From Chitinophagaceae bacterium (lineage in GTDB: Bacteria > Bacteroidota > Bacteroidia > Chitinophagales > Chitinophagaceae): a DNA stretch of 57,629 nucleotides. Below are positions 41,991 through 50,132 of the stretch, in pieces. Where the stretch lies: assembly GCA_013140985.1 (NCBI GenBank), contig JABFRU010000070.1, positions 1 to 57,629 on the forward strand. The letters are read 5' to 3'. Under the pieces are notes generated by a model that had not been told where the DNA came from, did not search any database, and was given only the letters and a program-made list of their open reading frames with translations. The translations under genes and the position numbers were made by a program. The first letter of the stretch is position 1. Each line of letters opens with the position of its first letter.

Positions 41991-42076
41991 ACTAAAAGAG
42001 AATAACTAATAGTGCTTTCAGATCGAATAGTTCTCTTTCTGCTGTAAAGAACTATTATCTGTTAGTTATTAGTTTT
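41991..42076. repeat. Inverted heptamer arrays, ACTAATA type
   Basis: ACTAAAA, GAGAATA, ACTAATA (41991-42011) face GAACTAT, TATCTGT, TAGTTAT, TAGTTTT (42049-42076). An inner AATAGTTCT/AGAACTATT-type pairing (about 42026-42056) closes the fold. It starts seven bases after the ggt stop and ends 13 bases before the next ATG. Confidence 0.8.
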
Positions 42077-42089
42077 TAACTACAATTAT

Positions 42090-42638
42090 ATGAACTCGCC
42101 TGGTAAAGAATATCTGACAACAGTTATCCGCAGGTTGAAATATTACAAAGACCTTGCAGAGAAAACATTTGAACAATTGGATGAAAAAGAACTTCATTTT
42201 CGTCCGAATGAAGAGTCGAACAGTGTTGCCATCATCGTTCAGCATATGGCAGGCAATATGCTAAGCCGCTTCACTAACTTTTTAACCGAAGACGGCGAGA
42301 AAGAATGGAGACAACGGGATGATGAATTTGAAATTCATAATTATTCCAAACAACAAATTATTGATCTCTGGGATAAAGGATGGCAAGTTGTTTTCGATGC
42401 ATTGGGATCATTGACTGAAGAAGACCTGCTGAAAACAATTACGATCCGTAAAGAAGCATTGACCGTTATTGATGCGATCAACCGCCAGCTGGCACACTAT
42501 CCTCACCATATCGGGCAAATATTGTTTATCGGCAAAATGATCAAAGGCGATCAATGGAAAAACCTTTCCATTCCAAAAGGGCAATCAAATGCTTATAATC
42601 AAAGCAGCGATGTAAAAGATCCGGCGAAGAAGTATTGA
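42090..42638 (+). CDS. DinB-like DUF1572 family protein
   Basis: 182 residues, probably a four-helix bundle. Motifs are EQLDEKELHFRPNEESNS, IIVQHMAGNMLSRF (candidate metal-binding His) and a C-terminal NRQLAHYPHHIGQILFIGKM with His residues spaced like the DinB/YfiT metal triad. The DinB superfamily includes metal-dependent thiol-transferases and hydrolases, but DUF1572 members have no known reaction. No signal peptide or membrane helix. The gene is flanked on both sides by heptamer-array hairpins, so it is probably transcribed alone. Confidence 0.9.
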   Translation: MNSPGKEYLTTVIRRLKYYKDLAEKTFEQLDEKELHFRPNEESNSVAIIVQHMAGNMLSRFTNFLTEDGEKEWRQRDDEFEIHNYSKQQIIDLWDKGWQVVFDALGSLTEEDLLKTITIRKEALTVIDAINRQLAHYPHHIGQILFIGKMIKGDQWKNLSIPKGQSNAYNQSSDVKDPAKKY

Positions 42639-42642
42639 GATT

Positions 42643-42742
42643 GTTTCAGGTTTCATGTCTCAAGTTTTATGTTTCGTGAATATCATAAAGACTTTCCTGC
42701 CTTGACCGACTCGCTTAAAACCAGAAACATGAAACCTGAAAC
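42643..42742. repeat. Inverted heptamer arrays, GTTTCAn type, with a 17-bp perfect stem
   Basis: GTTTCAG, GTTTCAT, GTCTCAA, GTTTTAT, GTTTCGT (42643-42677) face TTAAAAC, CAGAAAC, ATGAAAC, CTGAAAC (42715-42742). The arms 42641-42657 and 42728-42744 are perfect inverted repeats of 17 bases across a 70-base loop. It starts four bases after the DUF1572 stop. Confidence 0.95.
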
Positions 42743-42798
42743 AACCATGTCTTGCATTCACCATTATTAAATATTACTTTTATCGCTTATACCTTTTA

Positions 42799-43476
42799 AT
42801 GAAAAAAGTTTTTTCTTTTATAGCCGCCATACTGCTATCACTCATGGCCAACAGCCAGGTTGAGGTTGGTCTTTTTGCCGGGCCGCAAGCCACTACAACA
42901 AAGTATAATGTCTTTAATCAAAAGCAAAAAAGCGATTATAAATACGGTTTCCAGGCAGGCGTCCAGTTAAAAGTACCCTTTGATAAAAATCTTTTTTTCG
43001 CACCGGCTTGTTTTTACAGCATGAAAGGATACAAAGTTGTCTTTAGTGATTTTGTCTTTCCACCGGACTCCACTGCAAAAGATAATAACACAGTGATACA
43101 TACTGTTGAACTGGCTGCGTTGTTGCAATACGATCTCGGGCAAGGTCCGGGTCATGCTTATATCAAAGCAGGGCCATCATTGGATTTTCATTTATTCGGT
43201 AAAGAAGAATTTACACTGATGGATGGAACATTGGTAAGCCGCAACATGAAATTCAGTAATGGTGATTACGGCCACTTCTCCGCTAATCTTTTATTTCAAT
43301 TTGGCTATGAGACCGCCAGCGGTTTTTTCTTCTTTGGCCAATACACACATGGTCTTGCCAGCACCAACAATGCAGATGGTGGCCCCCGCATTTATCACCG
43401 GGCCTATGGCATTTCTATTGGCAAATACCTGAACAGAAAAAAGATCGTTATTGATACGGGGGTTATGGATAAATAA
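42799..43476 (+). CDS. Outer-membrane beta-barrel protein (PorT/OmpW-like fold)
   Basis: 225 residues with a signal peptide (MKKVFSFIAAILLSLMANSQ). The mature part consists of amphipathic beta strands (VEVGLFAGPQAT, YGFQAGVQLKVPF, LFFAPACFYSMKGYKV, VELAALLQYDLG, AYIKAGPSLDFHLF, ANLLFQFGYETASGF, FFGQYTHGLAS, and AYGISIGKYLN), the pattern of small Bacteroidota porin-like barrels. The fold is clear; ligand unknown. A close-to-consensus TACTTTTA box lies at about 42773-42780. Just after the stop, a diverged copy of its 3' coding region is seen (43496-43542). Confidence 0.85.
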   Translation: MKKVFSFIAAILLSLMANSQVEVGLFAGPQATTTKYNVFNQKQKSDYKYGFQAGVQLKVPFDKNLFFAPACFYSMKGYKVVFSDFVFPPDSTAKDNNTVIHTVELAALLQYDLGQGPGHAYIKAGPSLDFHLFGKEEFTLMDGTLVSRNMKFSNGDYGHFSANLLFQFGYETASGFFFFGQYTHGLASTNNADGGPRIYHRAYGISIGKYLNRKKIVIDTGVMDK

Positions 43477-43495
43477 CCATTGAAATATTTGCCAC

Positions 43496-43542
43496 GCATT
43501 TCTCCAACAAAAAGTGAAAAAAATCGTTACTGATACGAGGAA
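43496..43542 (+). repeat. Degenerate duplicate of the barrel gene 3' end, with an 18-mer direct repeat
   Basis: GCATTTCT...AAAAAAATCGTTACTGATACGA (43496-43542) parallels GCATTTCT...AAAAAAGATCGTTATTGATACGG of the preceding gene end (about 43409-43464), with a deletion. The 18-mer at 43503-43520 (TCCAACAAAAAGTGAAAA) recurs exactly at 44959-44976. Confidence 0.6.
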
Positions 43543-43563
43543 CAGGGAGTAATCATTCCATTG

Positions 43564-44877
43564 CTATTTCCCAAAGATGGTTTCAACTTCTTCTTCTGTA
43601 AGCACAGTTTGCAAGGATAGTACAATTCTTTTGCTGAATGTAAGTCCCCTCTTCACCGCTTCCTTCAACATTCTTCCGCATTCTCTTTTATCCTTTAACC
43701 CTGAATAGGCCCGGGCCATCAAATAATAACCGTCGGGTTGTTCAGGAACGAAATAAGATAATATAGTGGCTGCTTTCAGCGACCCGTAGTAATCACTCTT
43801 ACCAAAGAACATCGAAAAATGTTCCTGGCAGACCCTTGTAGCATGATCAAAACATCGTTCAGCCGACCGCCGCCCGTATGTGCTGCCTTTTTTCATAGCA
43901 GCAATGGCCCTGGCTTTTATCACCCAATCATCAGCTATTATTTTTTCATTATTATTTATTGTATTACTGAACGCAATGGAAAACTCATTCATTCTATTCT
44001 TTTCTTCAAATAAAGCTTGCAGAAATGACAGGCTATCGGCTTTAAATTTTTTATTTGCCCTGATGTTTTCTGATAACGAATCAGCACTGTTTTTATACAC
44101 AGGAATTTTTGCCAGTTGCACTGCATCAAGACAGGCTGCGTATAGAAAGCCAGAATCGACTGATTGACGAATCTTCGTCAAAAAGAACTCACTCTTCTTT
44201 ATCGCAGTAAGCGACGGATTATTTCCAGCCCCCAATAACCATTCAATTGCAAGACCAAAAATTTTTTCCGGCGGCCAAACATGACCTCCATTAAAGGTTA
44301 ATAATATATTACCTACTTTCTTTTCATCGAGATAATGACTATTGTCAAATAGTTCTGTAAAATTCATATCTCCAATACCCACAATGCCTGCATAGCGGCT
44401 GATCTTTGTAACGTCAGCGTTATCGTCTGCAAAACCTGCTCCACACCCGATGATCCCTTTTACTTCGGGATACATCAATCCGATCGAACAAGCGGCTCTT
44501 GCCCCTCCTGAGAAACCAGTTAACCATATCTTGTCCGCATCAATTGCGTAACGATTGGTCACATCATTATATACCGCTACAAAAGATGCAACGGATGAAT
44601 TTCCATCAAAATTCCGGCTATTGAATGATCCGGCCATAACAATCCCGTACTGGTCAGCTAATGATGCGTACTCTCTCACAGGCATATCTCCTCTTGCACC
44701 CGGATCAAGGAAGATCAATAATGCGTTATGCTTTGCCGGAAGGTATAATGCATATTGCTGAGTCGTATCCACGCTGCATTTGATACGCTGGATACCTAAA
44801 CCAGCTTCATTTTGCGCCATAGTTTTTCCGCAAAGAAGTAACAGCAGAAAAAAAATATGAAGATTCCTTCTTTTCAT
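43564..44877 (-). CDS. Exported alpha/beta-hydrolase (esterase/dienelactone-hydrolase-like)
   Basis: 437 residues from the ATG at 44877. An ATG six codons upstream would precede the signal peptide MKRRNLHIFFLLLLLCGKTMAQ, so the inner start is preferred. The hydrolase domain (about 30-215) has nucleophile Ser123 in GFSGGARAAC, an N-terminal ALLIFLDPGARGD oxyanion strand, and candidate His199 in FNGGHVWPP. GIVGIGDMNF (about 164-173) is the usual strand carrying the acid residue. The C-terminal 220 residues are helical with TPR-like GYYLMARAYSGLKDKRECG. This fits PHB-depolymerase/feruloyl-esterase-like folds of unknown substrate. It is flanked by two exact 18-mers (43503 and 44959). Confidence 0.8.
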   Translation of the reverse strand: MKRRNLHIFFLLLLLCGKTMAQNEAGLGIQRIKCSVDTTQQYALYLPAKHNALLIFLDPGARGDMPVREYASLADQYGIVMAGSFNSRNFDGNSSVASFVAVYNDVTNRYAIDADKIWLTGFSGGARAACSIGLMYPEVKGIIGCGAGFADDNADVTKISRYAGIVGIGDMNFTELFDNSHYLDEKKVGNILLTFNGGHVWPPEKIFGLAIEWLLGAGNNPSLTAIKKSEFFLTKIRQSVDSGFLYAACLDAVQLAKIPVYKNSADSLSENIRANKKFKADSLSFLQALFEEKNRMNEFSIAFSNTINNNEKIIADDWVIKARAIAAMKKGSTYGRRSAERCFDHATRVCQEHFSMFFGKSDYYGSLKAATILSYFVPEQPDGYYLMARAYSGLKDKRECGRMLKEAVKRGLTFSKRIVLSLQTVLTEEEVETIFGK

Positions 44878-44958
44878 TACATGAGATGGTAACAAAATAA
44901 AATGTCTTTATTATAATCATCCTTAGTTCTACACCAGCGGCAATCTCTTTATTATTTA

Positions 44959-44976
44959 TCCAACAAAAAGTGAAAA
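44959..44976 (+). repeat. Second copy of the 18-mer direct repeat
   Basis: TCCAACAAAAAGTGAAAA matches 43503-43520 exactly and in the same orientation. The two copies bracket the alpha/beta-hydrolase gene. This copy is in the divergent spacer before the TamB gene. Confidence 0.6.
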
Positions 44977-45066
44977 CTCCCTGATCTCCTCAGCCCCGCA
45001 CAATCTTTGTAGTTACTCCCCGTCCACACCATTCATATATATTATTGGTATTGAATTTGCCTGAAG

Positions 45067-48000
45067 GTGGCGATTAAACTACTTTTACATTACAAACCAC
45101 TGAGCCTGAAGAGATTTAAAAAGATACTGCTCTGGTTCTTCCTCAGCCTGCTATTCCTTATAGTAGCGGCTTATATATTAATACAAACCCCTTTGGGGCA
45201 AAACTGGATAGCCAAACAGGTTACCAAACGTCTCAGCCGTGACCTGCAGACCAAAGTGAGCATCAAACATGTTGACTTTTCCCTGTTCAACCGGATGCAC
45301 CTGGAAGGTGTATTGATCGAAGACCAGCAAGGTGATACCCTTATGTATGCCGACGATGTGAAAGTACGGATCACTGATTGGTTCTTTTTTAAAAAGAATA
45401 TTGACCTCAAGTATATCGGGCTGGAAAATGCGATTATCAAATTCCAACGGACAGATTCCGTTTGGCGGCAACAATTCTTCTTCGACTATTTTGCTTCTTC
45501 CCCCGGCAAGTCATCCAAAAAGAAGGCGGGCATCCGGTTCAACCTGAAGCAGGTGGAGATGAAGAATGTGACCTTTCTGAAAAAAGATACATGGCTGGGG
45601 CAAGATATGACCGCACATGTTGGCGGGATGATCATGAGTGCCGATAAACTCAGCCTTTCAGGGAACGCATACGAGATCAATTCGATGATACTTACCGATC
45701 CTGTTGTTGCATTGCGTCATTATTCAAAACTGAAACCAACAGATTCTCTTAAAAAAACTGATCCTGCTGAAGAAATAATAAAAACTTTATCATGGAATAA
45801 TAAAATGACGGTAAAGGTTGCCAACCTGAAGATCATCAACGGTACTTTCAAAGATGATAAACAAACTGACCGGCCGGCTTTTGCTCACTTCGATGGCAAG
45901 CATATTTTATTTACAGAAATAAATGGTGAACTGAACAATTCCATTTTTATTGGTGATACCATCTTCTCCAAATTAAAATTGACAGCCAAAGAAAGAAGTG
46001 GTGTGGAATTGAAAAGCCTGACAGCTGACGCAAAAATGACGCCGCAGCAAATGGCTTTTAGTAATATGGAGTTGGTGACCAACCGGAGCACCATCCGCAA
46101 CTATTTCTCCATGTCGTATAATAATATTGGAGAGATGGGAGATTTTATTCATAAAGTAAAAATGGCGGCCGTGCTGGATGATTCTTATGTGGACAGTGAT
46201 GATATCGCCTTCTTTGCGCCTAAACTTGAAACATGGAAAAAGAAAATCAGCATTAAAGGAAAAGTAAGAGGCACTGTGGATGACATGGCAGGAAGTGAAA
46301 TGCTGGTGCAGGCGGGCAACAGCACCCTATTGAATGGCGATATCAGTTTAACAGGCTTGCCTGATATCAACCGTACTTTTATTGATTTCAAAGCAAATGA
46401 TTTCAGAACAACTTATGGCGATGCGGTAACGATCGTTCCGGCCATGCGGGGAGTGACCAGCCCTGATCTGAAAACAATACAGTATGTAAACTTCAGAGGA
46501 AATTTTACCGGCTTCATCCGCGACTTTGTAACGTTTGGTACTATACAAACCAATCTCGGCACTGTTACCACTGATATTAATATGAAGTTGCCTGCCGGAC
46601 AGCAACCTATTTATTCCGGCAATATTGCCACTGATAATTTCAGGTTAGGGGAATTTTTAGGTGATGAAAACATCGGCTCCGTTTCTTTAACGGCCAAAGT
46701 GCAGGGAACCGGCTTCAATTCAACAAACAGGAATACTTTAATTGACGGCACCATTCGTTTTGTTGACTACCAGGATTACCGCTATCAGAACATAGGAATA
46801 AAAGGAAGGCTTGATAAAAATCTTTTTGAAGGTATTGCTTCCATCAGGGATGATAATGCAGACATTGACCTGAATGGCAAAATAGATTTTAATAACAAGC
46901 CGCCTGTATTCAAACTGACAGCTGATGTCGCCCGGAGCAATCTGCAAAATCTGAAACTCATAAAAGACAATATTGTATTCCGTGGAAAATTAGATCTTGA
47001 CTTCAGCAGCAATTCTATTGACAATTTTTCAGGTACGGCGAGGATCACCGAAGCAGAAATAAGCAAAGACGGGAATATTTTACCCTTTGATTCGCTGATC
47101 ATTGCTTCTTCTTATGTGAACAATGAAAAAATATTGAAAGTTACATCCAATGAGTTTGAAGGAACTGTCAGCGGTGATTTCAGCATTAAAGATCTGCCGG
47201 GTGCGTTTGAACTTATACTCAATAAATATTATCCTGCTTATGTAAAAATGCCGAAGCGTTTTCCCGGCAATCAAAATATTAAGTTTGACATCCGCACTTA
47301 TTATGTGGATCAATATATATCATTGATCGACTCAAGCATCTCCGGCTTTAATAACAGTCATTTTGCCGGCAATCTGGATCTTACAAAAAACGAGATCAAT
47401 TTTATGGCTGATGTTCCACAGTTCAAATTCAAGCAATACAACTTTGATGATGTAAAACTGACAGCAAATGGTGATATTGATAAACTGGTTCTTTCCGGGC
47501 AAGCCAAGAATATTTTTATTAATGATAGCTTAAGTGTCCCGCAGGCCATATTTAAAGTCACAGCAAGGAATGATTCATCCATTGTTTCGATACTCTCCGG
47601 CGCCACTCAAACTTTGGACAAAGCGGATATGAATGCCCTGGTGCGAACTTTCAGCGACGGTGTGGAAATAGAATTCGATCCCTCCTCAATTACGATCAAT
47701 GGGAAAATATGGACAATTGATGCTAATGGCGTTTTGAGATTCAGAAAGAACAGCCCGGCCAGCGGCGACCTGGTATTAAGTGAAGGTGAACAAAGAATTC
47801 GTTTGAGAACACAACCTTCCGCAAAAGGAAACAAAAGCGATGTAGTTGTTGAACTGACAAAAGTAAACCTGGGTGATATTTCTCCTTATTTGCTTCCCAA
47901 GAACCGGCTGGAAGGATTGATATCGGGAAATATTTTTGTAGAAGATCCGACTGGAGATATAAAAATCACCTCCAACGATCTTTATACCCAGTACCTGCGG

Positions 48001-49920
48001 ATGGACAATGATTCGCTGGGAGAAGTAAAAGCAACTATTGATTATAATAAAATAACAAAAGAGCTAACGTTTAAAGGCAATACACTGAACCAAGTAAATT
48101 ATCTTGGATTTGACGGGCATATTTTTATTGGTGATCCTGACAAAGCCAAAACAAATAATATCATTACGCTTAAAGCAAAAGATTTTGAAATAAAATATAT
48201 TGAACGTTTCCTGAGGACATTGTTTTCAGATATGCGGGGCTACCTGACAGGTGATATAATACTACAAGGTGAAAATATATCCAGCATAACGGGCAAAGGA
48301 AGACTAAGGGATGCCGGATTGAAAGTAAATTTTACTCAATGTTTTTACTGGATAAAAGATACAGATATTGAACTCACTCCGCAGGAGATCAATCTCAATG
48401 GTCTTGTATTAACGGATTCTATTACTAAAAACCCCATCTATATTACCGGGGGCATCGAACACCAGTCGTTCAGGAACATGTTCTATGACCTGTATATAAG
48501 TACAAGAAAACCCGGTACGAGAGGCGATGATAATAACAGGCCGGTTCAGCTTATCAATACAGGCTATAAACACAACAAACAATTTTATGGCAGTGTAAAA
48601 GGGACCGGCTCACTTTCACTGGCAGGCCCGCAGTCCGATATGTATATGACCATAGATGCGTTTGCATCTGCAAGGGATAGCAGCTATGTTACAATTCCTG
48701 CAAGTGGCAGCCGTGAGTCTGGCATTGCCGACTTTTTGGTAGAAAGAAAATTTGGCCGGGAGATGGAGGAAAGTGGTGCCAGCCAGAACCTGACGAATAT
48801 TATATATGACGTGGATGTAACAGCCAACCCGATGGTAAATGTGAAAGTGATTCTGGATGAGTTGACAGGTGATATAATAAAAGGTCGTGGCAGAGGTACA
48901 CTCAAGATCAGGTCGGGAAGCTCAGAGCCTTTATCTATCCGCGGCAGGTACGATATTGAAGAAGGAGATTATCTTTTCACTTTCCAGTCGTTCTTTAAAA
49001 AACCATTTGTACTAAAAAAAGAAGCCAGCAATTATATTGAATGGAGTGGCGACCCGAATGATGCAAAAATTAATCTTACAGCCATTTACAATGCTACGAA
49101 TGTAAGTTTTGCTCCATTGGCAAAATCATGGACCAATCTTGACCAGGGCCTTTCAAGGGCAAGGGGTGAAGTAAGTGTTATCGCAAACTTAACTGAAAGG
49201 CTTTTTCAGCCAAAAATTGATTTTAGTCTCGAGTTTCCTCAATCCAGTGTAGTGAACAGTGATCCGGGTCTTGCTTTTAGCTTGCAACAATTACAAAAGA
49301 ACACTAACGAAATGAACAAGCAGGCCACCTACCTGGTGGTATTTGGCATATTTGCGCCGGTGGAAAGCGGATTTATTACAAAAGACAATTTCGGGGAAAT
49401 AGCCACTAACAGTTTATCCGGGGTTTTCTTTAATGTGATCAATGATAAAGTAAAGAATTTTCTCTCCAGTCTTGGCTTCTTAAACAAATACGATATAAAT
49501 TTTTCCAGTTCGGTTTATAACAGGAATGTAATCGATCCTGACAGTAAACTAAGTCTTGGAGGTAATGTGAACTTATCAGTTGGCCGGTCTTTTTTTGATG
49601 GCAAACTGATCATTTCTGTAGCGGGGACAGCAGAAGGCGTTACCTTAGGCAGTACTGTACGGCAAGATGTTCAAATTTTACCAAATCTAAATATTGAAGT
49701 GCTGTTAAACCCTTCAGGAACATTCAGAGCCAATCTTTTTTACCGGGAAAATATTGATTACCTCACAACAAGTTCAGGTGTGGGCCGCAGCAACAGGAAA
49801 GGGGCAGGTCTTTCTTACCGCAAAGAAGCGGAACGTTTTTGGGACCTTTTTTTTAAAAGGAAAAACAAAAAAACTGTACAACCTGAGGCTAAAAAAGAAG
49901 AGGTGCTATCCCAGGAATAA
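45067..49920 (+). CDS. TamB-like translocation and assembly module protein
   Basis: 1617 residues. No ATG precedes the signal anchor, so the GTG at 45067 is used (MAIKLLLHYKPLSL...). One membrane helix (about 21-42, LLWFFLSLLFLIVAAYILI) is followed by a very long beta-rich region typical of TamB/AsmA repeating beta-groove proteins. The conserved C-terminal DUF490 domain is visible from about 1350 (EGDYLFTFQSFFKKPFVLK, VFGIFAPVESGF, TNSLSGVFFNVINDKVKNFLSSL, and FRANLFYRENIDYLTTSSG). TamB spans from inner to outer membrane and supports outer-membrane protein or phospholipid delivery. In Bacteroidota the BamA-like partner TamA is often separate; none is here. A hairpin terminator follows. Confidence 0.93.
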   Translation: MAIKLLLHYKPLSLKRFKKILLWFFLSLLFLIVAAYILIQTPLGQNWIAKQVTKRLSRDLQTKVSIKHVDFSLFNRMHLEGVLIEDQQGDTLMYADDVKVRITDWFFFKKNIDLKYIGLENAIIKFQRTDSVWRQQFFFDYFASSPGKSSKKKAGIRFNLKQVEMKNVTFLKKDTWLGQDMTAHVGGMIMSADKLSLSGNAYEINSMILTDPVVALRHYSKLKPTDSLKKTDPAEEIIKTLSWNNKMTVKVANLKIINGTFKDDKQTDRPAFAHFDGKHILFTEINGELNNSIFIGDTIFSKLKLTAKERSGVELKSLTADAKMTPQQMAFSNMELVTNRSTIRNYFSMSYNNIGEMGDFIHKVKMAAVLDDSYVDSDDIAFFAPKLETWKKKISIKGKVRGTVDDMAGSEMLVQAGNSTLLNGDISLTGLPDINRTFIDFKANDFRTTYGDAVTIVPAMRGVTSPDLKTIQYVNFRGNFTGFIRDFVTFGTIQTNLGTVTTDINMKLPAGQQPIYSGNIATDNFRLGEFLGDENIGSVSLTAKVQGTGFNSTNRNTLIDGTIRFVDYQDYRYQNIGIKGRLDKNLFEGIASIRDDNADIDLNGKIDFNNKPPVFKLTADVARSNLQNLKLIKDNIVFRGKLDLDFSSNSIDNFSGTARITEAEISKDGNILPFDSLIIASSYVNNEKILKVTSNEFEGTVSGDFSIKDLPGAFELILNKYYPAYVKMPKRFPGNQNIKFDIRTYYVDQYISLIDSSISGFNNSHFAGNLDLTKNEINFMADVPQFKFKQYNFDDVKLTANGDIDKLVLSGQAKNIFINDSLSVPQAIFKVTARNDSSIVSILSGATQTLDKADMNALVRTFSDGVEIEFDPSSITINGKIWTIDANGVLRFRKNSPASGDLVLSEGEQRIRLRTQPSAKGNKSDVVVELTKVNLGDISPYLLPKNRLEGLISGNIFVEDPTGDIKITSNDLYTQYLRMDNDSLGEVKATIDYNKITKELTFKGNTLNQVNYLGFDGHIFIGDPDKAKTNNIITLKAKDFEIKYIERFLRTLFSDMRGYLTGDIILQGENISSITGKGRLRDAGLKVNFTQCFYWIKDTDIELTPQEINLNGLVLTDSITKNPIYITGGIEHQSFRNMFYDLYISTRKPGTRGDDNNRPVQLINTGYKHNKQFYGSVKGTGSLSLAGPQSDMYMTIDAFASARDSSYVTIPASGSRESGIADFLVERKFGREMEESGASQNLTNIIYDVDVTANPMVNVKVILDELTGDIIKGRGRGTLKIRSGSSEPLSIRGRYDIEEGDYLFTFQSFFKKPFVLKKEASNYIEWSGDPNDAKINLTAIYNATNVSFAPLAKSWTNLDQGLSRARGEVSVIANLTERLFQPKIDFSLEFPQSSVVNSDPGLAFSLQQLQKNTNEMNKQATYLVVFGIFAPVESGFITKDNFGEIATNSLSGVFFNVINDKVKNFLSSLGFLNKYDINFSSSVYNRNVIDPDSKLSLGGNVNLSVGRSFFDGKLIISVAGTAEGVTLGSTVRQDVQILPNLNIEVLLNPSGTFRANLFYRENIDYLTTSSGVGRSNRKGAGLSYRKEAERFWDLFFKRKNKKTVQPEAKKEEVLSQE

Positions 49921-50006
49921 CAAAAATATCAGGCAATATCTTACATAAAATGACCTGCTTCACGAAAGAAAAATTGACCGGTTTATCCCCCTTTAATCCC
50001 CCATTT

Positions 50007-50052
50007 ATAAGGCAGCAAAATGATTTAAAATTTTGTCATTATAAAGCCTTAT
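50007..50052 (+). terminator. Hairpin terminator after the TamB gene
   Basis: ATAAGGC (50007-50013) pairs with GCCTTAT (50046-50052), and CAAAAT/ATTTTG (50016-50021 with 50030-50035) pair inside. A T run follows at 50052-50056. It lies 87 bases past the TamB stop and 80 before the next ATG. Confidence 0.55.
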
Positions 50053-50132
50053 TTTTCAGGCTCAATTTGTGAATATTTGCCTATATTTAATTTGGAAATA
50101 TTCCCTTTCTTTGCAACCGAAAACCAATCTTT

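Noticed and set aside
49950-50072. A 40-codon ORF (MTCFTKEKLTG...) in the spacer after the TamB gene
   Set aside because: It overlaps the terminator hairpin and has no coherent hydrophobic or domain pattern.
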